DNA of 64,000 nucleotides, from assembly GCA_021234155.1 (NCBI GenBank), contig JAJEKV010000001.1, positions 807,927-871,926 of the forward strand. Reading direction: 5' to 3'. This document shows, piece after piece, positions 1 through 9,800 of this stretch (the first letter of the stretch is position 1; each line of letters starts with the position of its first letter). Under the pieces are notes generated by a model. That model ran no database searches. It had not been told where the DNA came from and was given only the letters and a program-made list of their open reading frames with translations. The position numbers were made by a program, and so were the translations under genes. Source of the DNA: Isoetes taiwanensis (taxonomy: Eukaryota > Streptophyta > Lycopodiopsida > Isoetales > Isoetaceae).

Positions 1-164
1 AAAATCCAAGAAATACAACATGAACGACGAAATCCATAGCAAAGCTTGAGTTAGTTACCAACAACCTATAGGTCCAGATGATTGATTAGTGGATAATGTA
101 TGTCCTATTGTTCTGTTGCATATACGTATGGGCTACCATATGATACAACCCAAATTTTTGCTAT

Positions 165-205
165 AAAAAAAAGTTATAAAAGTTAGGAACATCAGTTCTA
201 TTGTA
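165..205 (+). repeat. Truncated copy of Helitron-family 3' region
   Basis: The stretch AGTTATAAAAGTTaggaac followed by cagttctattgtatat closely matches the sequence just downstream of the ORF at 596-1099 (about 1139-1180). No hairpin or CTAG end follows here, so it is a broken copy. The rest of 1-295 shows nothing else recognisable. Confidence 0.4.
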
Positions 206-295
206 TATTCTATATTTCTTCTCCCAATGGCTCTTGCTACAAATAAATAAAGTTTAATATCGTCTTAAAAAAGACAAAAGTTTACACCATCGAAA

Positions 296-536
296 AAAAC
301 ATGAAAAAAAGGGGGGTAAAAGGTGTAAAAGGTAAAAGGTGTAAAAGGTTAAAAAAAAGGTAAAAGGTGTAAAAGATAAAAGGTAAAGGTGTTTTCCACA
401 ATTATGATACAAGTGCCTACATAAAAAAAAAAAAGGGGGGAGTAAGGGTGTAAATGGTAAAAAAGGTTAAAGGTAAAAGGTAAAAAAAAGGGCAAGAGGT
501 GTAAAAGTACACCTTTATCACCCTTTTCACCTTTTT
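296..536. repeat. A/G-rich short tandem repeat (AAAGGTGTAAAAGG-type)
   Basis: Irregular tandem copies of AAAAGGTGTAAAAGG and GGTAAAAGGT fill this stretch, with two longer A/G runs. It ends in the complementary pyrimidine motif (accctttttcaccttttt) near 510-535, so the edge could fold back on the purine repeats. It lies directly upstream of the Helitron-linked ORF at 596, much as the 50496-52290 purine tract lies upstream of another Helitron-like end. Confidence 0.75.
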
Positions 537-595
537 GCCATATATTATAAAATAGGAAGATTTAGCTTTCAAGAACCGAGGAGGACCCAAGGCAC

Positions 596-1099
596 ATGGA
601 GCAACATAATGAGCAAGGAGTTATCTATATTGAACTTGAAGGAGACAATGAATGGAACACTAAGGAGCAACAAGCACAAAATAGAGAGGGACATAATGAG
701 CAAACATGTATCTACATCGGACTTCAAGGGGACGAACACATGGAGACTGAAAACCAACAAGCACAAAACCATGAGAGAGACGACCAACAGACACAGGACC
801 AACAACAAGAGCCTGAGATCAGTAGCCAAGAAGAAGTTGTGGACACATCGGTGGTTGAGATTATCAACCAACAAGAAGTTGACAAGATAGCTGACCTTAT
901 ATACACAAGTGACAATATGCTCCTAGCTACATCACAAAGAGTTATAGACTTTGACTATAAGCTTACCTCAAAACCTGCTCAAATTAACAATATGCTCCCA
1001 CTCAGAACTGCTATGTACAGGCACCGTGCTATGCTACTCAAAGCTCTTAGAGATACCAATGCAACAATATCTAACATGAAGGAGTTAGGTTTCTTTTAA
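596..1099 (+). CDS. Hypothetical acidic Q/E-rich protein upstream of a Helitron 3' end
   Basis: This 167-residue open frame matches no family I recognise. Residues about 1-75 are Q/E/N-rich and contain two imperfect copies of a module of about 40 residues (EQHNEQGVIYIELEGDNE and GHNEQTCIYIGLQGDEH), each followed by a QQAQN motif. Residues about 110-167 contain TSQRVIDFDYKLTSKPAQ and then a basic stretch ending NATISNMKELGFF. That C-terminal part is repeated at 1811-2026 and, broken, at about 56700-56800. In all three places it ends 105-140 bases before a Helitron-like hairpin and CTAG. The ORF is therefore probably part of a Helitron family: an element protein or a captured gene tail. No helicase or Rep motif is present. 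Whether it is translated is unknown. Confidence 0.45.
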   Translation: MEQHNEQGVIYIELEGDNEWNTKEQQAQNREGHNEQTCIYIGLQGDEHMETENQQAQNHERDDQQTQDQQQEPEISSQEEVVDTSVVEIINQQEVDKIADLIYTSDNMLLATSQRVIDFDYKLTSKPAQINNMLPLRTAMYRHRAMLLKALRDTNATISNMKELGFF

Positions 1100-1237
1100 A
1101 TATTGTTAAAACATTTGTAAAATCTTTGTTGTAATAAAAAGTTATAAAAGTTGAAAACTTTCAGTTTTGTTATATATCCACATTTATGACAAACAGTTTG
1201 AGCTGAATAGGTTATCCTTCACACATGTTTCAACTTA

Positions 1238-1266
1238 TGCCCAGCAACGCTGGGCACCATTACTAG
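1238..1266 (+). mobile_element. Helitron-like 3' terminus (hairpin plus CTAG)
   Basis: An 8-bp perfect stem, TGCCCAGC/GCTGGGCA with loop AAC (1238-1256), is followed by ten bases ending in CTAG (1257-1266) and then T. A GC-rich hairpin about 10 bases before a terminal CTRR, with insertion next to T, is the hallmark of a Helitron 3' end. The 5' TC end of the element could not be placed. It probably includes the ORF at 596-1099. Confidence 0.8.
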
Positions 1267-1430
1267 TAGTAAATAATGGCATTGCCACATCAAACAAAGT
1301 GGTCTGCTTCACCCAATGGTTTGGGGAACTTAGAATAGTGTTTAATTTATAGACCTACTTATATAGACAACAAACTGCGTAGAATGTACTATTCAGTTCA
1401 AATGCATGATATTGTCGAGTGTGAACAATG

Positions 1431-1650
1431 ACTTGGTTCTATCATTAATGGGTTTCCAACTTTGCCTAGGTAAACAAGGCAAAAAAAGTTTGGACCGTAA
1501 TTATCCAAATGTAAGGCAATTTGGTTCTATCATTAACATGATTCCAACTTTGGCTGAGTAAACAAGGCCATAAAAATTTGGACTATAATATCCAAATGTA
1601 AGGCGAGAAAAGTTAAGACCATAATATTCAAATGTAAGGCGACTAAAGTG
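1431..1650. repeat. Imperfect tandem repeat, about 85 bp
   Basis: The segment TTGGTTCTATCATTAA, then CCAACTTT, AACAAGGC, TTTGGAC and CCAAATGTAAGGC occurs twice in tandem. A third partial copy contains only the ATTCAAATGTAAGGCGA part. No gene is visible between the two Helitron ends (1267-1810) apart from this repeat. Confidence 0.6.
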
Positions 1651-1810
1651 ATACCATAATAGTAGCCGCACTAGGACAATGACATTATTAATGTTCAACT
1701 TCATAACAATCCAACAATATTCACATACTAAATTTTGAATTAATATTTTGACATTAGTGTTTCACCACAACATTTTGAGCATGTAGCTATGATCTTTATT
1801 TATACTGAGG

Positions 1811-2026
1811 ATGATAACTCCAGTTCATCATTTACAATGTCCCACCTCATGCCCGACCTCACAAAGAGTAATAGACTTTGACCATAGCCTCACCTTAAAA
1901 CCTGCTCAGATGAACACTCTACTCCCACTCAGGTTTCCTATGAACAAGCACCGTGTTGTTCCATTCAAAGCTATCAGAGATACCGATGCATCACTATCTA
2001 ACATGAAGAAGCTAAGTTGCTTTTAA
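1811..2026 (+). pseudogene. Second, shortened copy of the Helitron-linked ORF
   Basis: Of 71 residues, those from TSQRVIDFDHSLTLKPAQ to the end (SNMKKLSCF) align with the C-terminal part of the 596-1099 protein. The Q/E-rich N-terminal half is missing. The stop codon lies 106 bases before the hairpin at 2132. The conserved spacing to the 3' end and the shared stop position show a common origin. The start codon shown is simply the first ATG in frame and may not be real. Confidence 0.5.
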
Positions 2027-2131
2027 ATGTTGTTAAATTTTAGATATTTTCGTTATAATAAAAGGTTACAAACATTGGATTATTACTGCACGCATTTCCC
2101 ATTGCGATCAAATGTGCATACTTCCAACTTA

Positions 2132-2160
2132 TGCCCAGCAACGCTGGGCACCGTTACTAG
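2132..2160 (+). mobile_element. Helitron-like 3' terminus, second copy
   Basis: The stem TGCCCAGC/GCTGGGCA with loop AAC (2132-2150) and a tail ending CTAG (2157-2160) match the copy at 1238-1266, with one base changed in the tail. The following TTTGATATAAAAACTT is also found at about 3648, where it follows ATTATAA with no Helitron. That second locus looks like a paralogous empty site and supports the exact 3' boundary. Confidence 0.8.
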
Positions 2161-2411
2161 TTTGATATAAAAACTTAATGGCTAGGATTTATCCTCACCT
2201 TTTAATCTAACGGCTAAGATATGCTGCACCAAATCCGCTTTAAGGGACCTTCCTTGCAGCTTCCTTAAAAAAATTCAAGGGCTAGGATTTCTCTTTCCCT
2301 TTTAATCCAACGGTCTAAGGATGTGGTGCATGCCCCCCCATGCATGCCCATACATGCCCTCATCAAAATCCAAAGGCTTCAGATGTGCCACCTCACCAAC
2401 TTTTTATTCAC
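2161..2411. repeat. Direct repeat, copy 1
   Basis: This shares long stretches with 3648-3841, including TTTGATATAAAAACTTAATG, TCTAACGGCTAAGATATGCT and AGATGTGCCACCTCACCAAC. Copy 1 carries extra bases around 2260-2280 and 2330-2360. It flanks the AGATTC array on the left. Confidence 0.8.
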
Positions 2412-3395
2412 GGCTGCCCCTAGATTTTTAAAGATCTTATGAACATTCCTTTAGATTCCCCTAGATTTCTAAAGACTCTCTTCAGATTCCCTAGATTCCC
2501 CTACATTCCCAAAGATTATCCCATGATTCGTTTAGATTTTCCAAGATTCTATGTAGATTCTCCAAGATTCTCTTAGATTATATGAAGATTCTCTTAGATT
2601 CTTCAAGATTCCACATGATCCACTAGATTCTCAAAGATTTTAGAAAGATTCTCTCAGATTCCATTAGATCTCCAAAGATTTTCTTAAGATTCCTCTACAT
2701 TCACTAAGATCTTATAAAGATTTTGCTAGATTCTCCAAGCTTGCATGAAGAGTCCCCTAGATTCTCAAAGCTTTATGAAGATTCCCTTAGATTTCCCTAG
2801 ATTCCCATAGATTTTGAAGGATTGTCTTGAGATTCCCATAGATTCCCTCAGACTTTGATGAGATTCCTCTAGATTCTCAAAGATTATCCCAAGATTCATA
2901 TAGATTCCCCAAGATTCTATGTAGACCTCCTAGATTCTTATAGATTCTATGAAGATTCTTCTAGATCCCCTTGGCCTTCCCTTAGATTCCTTAAGATTCT
3001 ACAAAGATTCCCCTACATTCTTATGATTTTACAAAGATTCTCTAAAATTCCATCAAGATTACCCTAGATACTCAAAGATCTTAGGAGGATTCCTTTTGAT
3101 TCCCCTAGATTTCTGAAGATTCTCTTGAGATTCCCATAGATTCCTTAAGATTCTTTTCAGATTCCTTTAGATTCTCCATCCTAGGAAGATTCCTCTAGAT
3201 TCTCCAAGATTCCTCTAGATTCTCTAAGTGTTTATGAAGATTCTGGTAGATTCCCATAGATTCCCTTTAGATTCCCTAAGATTCTCTTGAAATTCCTCTA
3301 GATTCTCTAAGATCCTCTGAAGATTCCCTAGATTGTTATAATTACTGTAGATTCAGCAAAATTCTAAGATTCCGAGAAGATTCTTAAAATTCGAC
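2412..3395. repeat. Degenerate AGATTC tandem array (minisatellite)
   Basis: About one kilobase is built from short units around AGATTCCC, AGATTCTC and TAGATTC, often spaced 10-25 bases apart and mixed with AAAGATT and CCCTAGATTC. Unit length varies, so it looks like an old, diverged minisatellite. No ORF or TIR is visible. Confidence 0.8.
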
Positions 3396-3647
3396 CACAT
3401 TGACTGCAACTGCAATGAAACGATGCCAAAACACCACTCATTAGAAAGCAGTCGATGAGAGGAATTTAAAGACATAGGTTCCATCTTCATCCGACCCCTC
3501 TATTGCAAGTTATGTGCCTTTGAAGGCGGTTTAAGAAAAGGAAGCTTCCTTGAAAGTCGACTTATAAATGCTTTGCCACTTCAACACCTTCTTATTAATA
3601 AGAGTGCCACCTCACCTTCTTTAAAATAAAAAATTATAATTTGATAT

Positions 3648-3854
3648 AAAAACTTAATGGCTAGGATTTATCCTCACTTTTTAATCTAACGGCTAAGATA
3701 TGCTGCACCAAATCCACTTTAAGGGATCTTCCTTACAGGAATCAAGGGCTAGGATTTCTCTTTTCCTTTTGATCCAACGGTCTAGGGATGTGGTGCATGC
3801 CCCCATCTAAATCGAAAGGCTTCAGATGTGCCACCTCACCAACTTTTTATTCAA
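3648..3854. repeat. Direct repeat, copy 2
   Basis: This is the second copy of the 2161-2411 repeat, lying to the right of the AGATTC array. It shares the same order of blocks to TTTTTATTCA, after which the copies diverge (cggctgcccc in copy 1, agcgccaaga in copy 2). The interval 3396-3647 between array and repeat holds nothing recognisable. Confidence 0.8.
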
Positions 3855-3956
3855 GCGCCAAGATCAAAGGTTTATATATAATGTGCTATTTTGTAACCAG
3901 TTCCATGAGTTTCTATCAGTTATATATCTGTTATATCTATACAATTGTATAAGCTG

Positions 3957-4149
3957 CCCCCTTATACGTAGAGATTTCGGTGTCATCGTGTGGGCCGTCC
4001 AGATCTGAGATCGACGGCCCAGATGGTGCCACCTCAAAACACCCCAAGCATCCCCCTTGTTGTTAGAGATTGAGGTGTCGCCGCCTTGACCGTCGAACGT
4101 GCGAGATCGACAACAGGGATAGAGCCATCTCGTGATGCCTCAAGCAGGC
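3957..4149. repeat. Two tandem copies of a roughly 95-bp unit
   Basis: Both units begin CCCCCTT and contain TTAGAGATT-like, GGTGTC, CCGTC, GAGATCGAC and GCCATCTC/GCCACCTC blocks in the same order. They end in AACACCCCAAGCAT or GATGCCTCAAGCAG. They continue the direct-repeat block to the left. Confidence 0.6.
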
Positions 4150-4271
4150 CCTTTATTTAGGGCTTTTCATCTAGGCCATTGGATTTAGAAGATTGATCTT
4201 GTCCATTCATACAAAGGTCATTGAAATTAAATATCATCTTAAGATGGCGCCACCTTATATGTTGTATTGTT

Positions 4272-4278
<7 letters not shown>

Positions 4279-4311
<33 letters not shown>
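4279..4311. repeat. Poly-T tract (about 33 bases)
   Basis: This is an uninterrupted T run. It could be the poly(A) tail of a minus-strand retroposed sequence to its right, but no target-site duplication was found. 4312-4850 has no recognisable gene. Confidence 0.7.
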
Positions 4312-4315
<4 letters not shown>

Positions 4316-4849
4316 GGCGGCGTTGCCATACTTCAATTTTTCTTTGGCGTGTCTCAAAAGCTAATGATAAGCTAATGACACATTTACTGATTTGCTTGGG
4401 TCGTGGCAAAAAGAAAAAGAAAAAAAGAAAAAGGGGGTAAGTGGAATTTTTTAGTATCGGACGATTCGGTCTGGATACGGCACAGGCTCTAAGGGTTCCC
4501 TTACTCTTCGGCAGCAGCAATAAAGGAATTCAGAGAGAACCGGCTTTCTCTTTGCTTTTTGGATTTCCGGCTTCAACTCCATGGATGCCTTTGTGGCAAA
4601 ATTGAGTTTGCAAATATTTTGCTCTATAAAGAACTTTTGGAATTTGCATGGCAGTGGTGTATTGACGTATTCACTTTAACAGAGGTTTTAAAAATTTTGT
4701 TGGACGAAATGTAGATCATCATGTAAATTGTTGGTGGCAAATCTACGGGCAGATCACCTGCCAGTGCGGCAAAATGGGCAGCAGAGTTCGCACCCAGCGG
4801 AATTTTTGATCCAAACATCGAAGGCCCACCTACTCAGTGAATATCTCTG

Positions 4850-6180
4850 CAAATACCCCCGATGGCAAAATGGGGCATGACTAAGTTATTCATATAACTT
4901 AGCTAACCTTAGGTTAAAACCATTTCCACATGGCCTTAACCTATTGGGCACTCGCCACGCGGAAGCACCTTATTGGAGCCACGTGGCAGTCACATCAACC
5001 CTAAATGGCCAAACCCTAACCCTAGGCCATTTTTCTGGCTCCAAGAGTTTGGGAACCCTATTCGTGCTCGAAACTCCGTTTTGAGAACCGTCACGTGGCA
5101 CAACATAGCGGCAGCCCCCCAGGCGTGGCGCATTAGTAGGAGTGGGAAGCGCCCGACCCCTTGAAGACCACGGAGACATCGGGAGCAGGAGGGCGTTCCT
5201 CAGGCGCATGTGTTTGGGTTAGAGTTCTTCGTAGGTCATCTGAAAGTAGGACTCTAGATGAGATAGAATTTTGTATCTCTAGTAGAGCCTTCCTAGAACC
5301 CTTAGTCTAGATCTTGAACCCTAATCAATGAACCATAGCCTGTGATGTTAGATGTATATGATTAGGTTTAAATGTTATTCTATAATTATCATGTTATGTG
5401 GATATGTGATGTTGGTTGATCATGTTTACTCCTCTTGTATTAGGAAGGGGGGTAGAGACCTAGTAGCCATTACTTAGTGATGCTCCTAGTTTAGACCCCT
5501 TAGTTCCTATTATATGCGGCTTGTGCATAGGAACCCAATGGGCTATGGGGCTATGATGTGACTATGGGGCTAGAGGCAAAGTGGAGGGAGGTCCCCGGAG
5601 TGTGCTCTCACGGGGACCCATAGCGGGCTAGGCCTATAGCCGGTCCTTGAAGTGGGCCGGTATGGGTCCGACACCTCTGGGGCAATGGTGTCACCGCCTC
5701 TCAAGAGTTGGAGGTGTCTACCGACTCTTATTTTGGGGGTTCAATCGGGTAAGAATCATGTGTCGCCATGATTCAATAGGTGTCGCCATGATTCTCTAGC
5801 CACCCGTGGAGCCTCTAGACCTCTGGGAAGGAGATGCAACCTTTCCTGCCTCATCGGACTGGGGAGATGCAACCCGGAGTAGTCTCGATGGGGATACCAT
5901 GACATTGCGTATTTGGCAGGCTATAGTCGTGCTAGAGCCCGATTTAGCGGATGGAGTGGTCAACCCTAGCCATTGTCTATAGCCAGCCCCGCCATTGTTA
6001 TGCCTCGATCCGATCTACCTTGTAGCCTAGGCCATGGGCCTACCTCCCCATGAGTCTGAACCTTGGGTAGGAGCTCTCAAGTTTTATGGCTTATGTTTAT
6101 CTCTATTGTATCTATGGATGTATGGATGCGCTACCCTTCGAGGTAGTTCAGTGTATTGTTGTTGTTATATAGGAGAAATG
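4850..6180 (+). mobile_element. Partial LTR of a gypsy-like retrotransposon
   Basis: This segment matches the order and wording of the LTR at 37980-39460: GGAAGGGGGGTAGAGAC, TGATGCTCCTAGTT, a tract with GGGGACC and GAGATGTAACCC/GAGATGCAACCC, TGAGCCTTGGGTAGGA-like wording near 6055-6072, and CTACCCTTCGAGGTAG at the right. Similarity stops at about 6175. The TGTGAC and GTCACA ends of the better copy are not present, so both ends are lost. No coding domain is visible; small open frames here are chance. Confidence 0.55.
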
Positions 6181-6589
6181 ATATATCTAGCAACTAAGCC
6201 ACCAAGTACAGTTATCCACTTCAGATTCGGATCTAGCATGAATGACAATCGACAAAAAATCATCACGAGAATGACATTATAAGTTGCAAAACAAATCCAG
6301 CCATACTCAATTCTCGTGATGTTCGATTAGTCTTTGGAATTTAAATCTGAAGCAATGAACTAAAGTATAGTCAAGGTTTCAATTCAAGCACTCAAGTCCC
6401 TTTATTACTTTCCATGGGCTACATATCACTTTGCCTATTATAATAGGTAGAGATGTTTTGTATAGGATGCTTGGATTTTAGAAAAAGTAGGCAAACATTT
6501 TTTATATAGAATTAAAAAAGAAGACATTTTAACGTCCACAAAGGGTTGTGACGAAAATACTCTGCGAAGGCGGCATGAGATACTCGTGA

Positions 6590-7990
6590 AGGATGAACCC
6601 CAACGTAGTAGAACTTTCTTTGATACATGTTCACTATGGTCCATTCATGCAACCCCGATATAGATAGGATATGCAGGGTGTCTACTAGGCTTGATTGTCC
6701 GGTGACTTCCTCATATAGACCTTAAATTAAAAACATAAAAATACTCGTGACTTCCTAAAGGCGGGAGATATCTCGCCCTACAAAGTATGCATGTACCACA
6801 AAAGTTTCGCTCAACGGATGTGGCATGTGGCAGTTGGTGTAGACTTAGTGATTCCTAAGACTTACAAGACTTTGGTCGGGGGTTCAAACCGCCTTTAGAT
6901 GTGATTTCTTGATGGGAGTTGCTCACTTTGGTGGGGGTTCAAACCACGCCTTTAGATGATTTCTTGATGGGAGTTGCTAGGGGGTTATATTAATGATGAA
7001 CTCTAACGTAGTAAAATTGTCTTTTGATACATCTTCACTATGGTCCATTCGGCGCAACACGATTTTTGATACATCTTCACTATGGTCCATTCGGCGCAAC
7101 CCGATTTGGATAGGATATGTAGGTGTCTACTAGGCTTGGCTGTCCTGGGTGACTTTCTAATATGGACCTTAGACAAAAACATAAAAATACTCATGGACTT
7201 CCTAAGTGAGAGATATTTACGCCTACAAAATGTGCATGTACCATAAAAGTTTTGCTCAACGGATGTGTGTGGCAAGTTTGTATCGCCTAGTGATGCCTAA
7301 GACTTATGCACTTTGGTCAGGGGTTCAAACCCTGCTTTAGATGTCACTTTTTGATGGGAGCTGCTAGAGGTTATATTAATGATGAACCCCGACGTAGTAG
7401 AACTTTCTGTTGACACATGTTCACTATGAACCATTAAGCGCAACCCGATATGGATAGGATATGTAGGTGTCTACTAGGCTCGGTCCTAATATGGACCTTA
7501 AACAAAAACATAAAAAGTACTCGTGACTTCCTAAGGTGGAAGATATCTCTGCCTACAAAGTGCGCATGTACCACAAAAATTTTGCTCAACGGATGTGTGA
7601 CGAGTTGGTATAGACCAGGCTTGGTTGTCTAGTGACTTTCTAATGTGGACCTTTAAACAAAAACATAAAAAATACTCTTTTGACTTCCTAAAGGCTTAAA
7701 TATATCTCGCCCACAAAGTGCATGTACCACAAAAATTTTGCTCGCAAAAATTGTGTGACCAAGTTGGTATTAGACCTAGTGATGCCTAAGATTTGTGCAC
7801 TTTAGTTAGGGGTTCAAACCCTGCCTTAGATGTCATTTCTTGATGGGAGTTACTAGGGGTTATATTAATAATGAACCCCGACGTAGTAGAACTGTCTGTT
7901 GATACATATTCAATATGGTGCATTCGACGCAACTCGATATGGATAGGATATGTATGTGTCTACTAGGCTTGGCTGTCTGGTGACTTCCTA
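6590..7990 (+). repeat. Tandem array with tRNA-like A and B boxes
   Basis: Three to four copies of a unit of about 440-490 bp occur in a row. Each contains CAACCCGATATGGATAGG, GTGTCTACTAGGCTTGG, ACAAAAACATAAAAATACTC, CATGTACCACAAAA, then an A-box-like AGTTGGTATAGACCTAGTG and a B-box-like GGTTCAAACC. The B boxes are at 6881-6890, about 6935-6945, 7322-7331 and 7811-7820. The A-to-B spacing is about 45 bases, close to that of tRNA genes and tRNA-derived SINEs. The third unit (about 7380-7620) breaks off right after its A box. No cloverleaf can be completed, so these are not functional tRNA genes. Confidence 0.65.
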
Positions 7991-8626
7991 ATATGGATGT
8001 GCTTCTGTCTCTCCTCCAGATAGTCTTTGGCCCTCCCCTTTGCTGTTTCTTTTCCCTTTTGATTGCGAGGTAGGAGACGATATCAGATAGTTTGGCCCTT
8101 TCCTGCCTCTTTCCGCTTTTAATTACGTGGAGGAGGGAAATATGCTCAAAGCCACCAAAGGACTAGCTACTAGACCACAGGGAGGGAACAAATCGCTTGC
8201 TGAATCTTTATCTTCATATGACGCACCCCTATCCCATCCGCACATGCGCATTTACCCTCAAGCTGTAATCCAACACCGAAATTCGACATTAATATCGATG
8301 CAGGTTCCAGTAAACAAAATTGAATGGCTAGGATTGATGCCCCCGTGATACGAATATACAAATAGTATCTTCCTACAATCATTATATATGTTTAGAAAAC
8401 TCCCCATAAAAATGCACATCATGTTACATGTCCCAAACAAAAGAATGATGCTACTTATAATAAAGAATGGCACGTCATGGATGTGCCATATACATGGGGT
8501 TTAGAACTTAATTGAATTGATCTGAATATTTAGAGTAATCATTTAGACGTTATAAGGTTGACTTGTGAGAGTCCACTTAGAGAGATGTCAATCCAAGCAA
8601 CGAAGACAACGGAATTTATTCACTTA

Positions 8627-8717
8627 CCTTTTCTTTTTCTTTTTCTTTTTCTTTTTCTTTTTCTTTTTCTTTTTCTTTTTCTTTTTCTTTTTCTTTTTCT
8701 TTTTCTTTTTCTTTTTC
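8627..8717. repeat. (TTTTTC)n microsatellite
   Basis: About 15 perfect copies of the hexamer TTTTTC occur here. The two open frames that run through it (poly-Leu/Phe) are products of the repeat, not genes. Confidence 0.95.
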
Positions 8718-8869
8718 GTCCTCAACTGGCATTTTACACTTTGTAAAACTTAAATGTTGGTCCAATAAATTAACATGGAAAGTCACATTGTCTTAAATAC
8801 CCAACATAATGAAATCAATAATTGAGAAACACGTATTTTTAATATCAAGAAAGATTCCACACTTTAATA

Positions 8870-9800
8870 CAGAGATGATCTTTCTATGGCATTTTCAACG
8901 ACAATTTGAAATGCATCTTTCATTCCGTAATTGAAACTCGTGATATCCCGGCTTTGCATAAATAATCCTTGGAATCATCCTCAAGAAGTTTTTCTTGCAA
9001 ACTCGTGAGTAATGGATGTATAGATCTTAGCTAGGTACTTTATTATGTTGACACTCTAAGGGAGCATTGAGTAGTTGTTTATATGGATAAAAAATAGAAT
9101 AAGTGCTTGGCGTTGTATGGAAGGTGCCAAAGATATTGATCATGTGCAGATTGCTCGAGAATAGCACACAGAATGCAACCAGCTATCATCGAATCAAAGA
9201 TGGCTTTACGCGGTAGGGGTGTCTCAGAGGCATCAAACAAAATAATCGACCAAGATACAAAGAAGTCACTAAGTAAGGATCGTGAGCATACGGTCACTTT
9301 GTCACATCTAAGCATGGTACAATTAGGGGAATGTTTCACATTCTTCTTGCAAGAGGTTATTTAAGAATAGCGATCGAATGCTTCCACGCCGTGGGAGCAA
9401 GCGTAATAAGCTACCAATACATTTCGGTTGGAAGTAGAGACTATTTTTTGCCACTCTTGAATTTCTAATTTGTAAGAAGGATGGAAACCAACTGGATAAG
9501 GGATAGCAATTTGAGAATCCTTAGGGGTCCATAAATTTTGCTCTCTAAGCACCACAAGTTGACATTCTTAAGCTCGAAACAAAAGAAGAGGACTACCCCA
9601 ACTCCATACCATCTTGTGGTCCGATGAAATTTCAAAGATCGTGAGCCAACGACAAGTAGATGATCCATACCATGATGGCGGAAGTATGGAGATGCAAGAA
9701 CTAACCAACCAGCAAGTCGTTGAGCAAGCCTATCACGAACTTGTAATTGGGAGTTAACACTAGACTGCCCCAGGACCATTCCCCGATCCATGGACAGAAC
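8870..9800 (-). pseudogene. GT47 exostosin-like xyloglucan galactosyltransferase (MUR3-like), C-terminal half, broken
   Basis: Read on the minus strand, successive frames give the conserved order of a plant GT47 subfamily A enzyme, which adds galactosyl-type residues to xyloglucan in the Golgi. The pieces are RDRLAQRLAGWL and HHGMDHLLVVGSRS (about 9650-9735), IAIPYPVGFHPSYKLEIQEW (about 9445-9505), NCTMLRCDKVTVCS, and ATFDS/AGC-type KAIFDSMIAGC with SAHDQYLWHLPYN (about 9110-9200). A C-terminal MIPRIIYAKPG and GMKDAFQIVVENA-like stretch lies near 8890-8960. At least three frameshifts separate these pieces and no full frame exists. The N-terminal half of the same gene lies at 12395-13083 on the same strand. 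GT47 genes of this group usually lack introns, so the gap is better explained by an insertion. Confidence 0.8.

Noticed and set aside
5005-5035. Telomere-like CCCTAAA/CCCTAACCCTA words
   Set aside because: Only two to three units in an LTR remnant, not a telomeric array.
8558-8753. Two 62-residue frames of Leu/Phe repeats
   Set aside because: They are products of the TTTTTC microsatellite.
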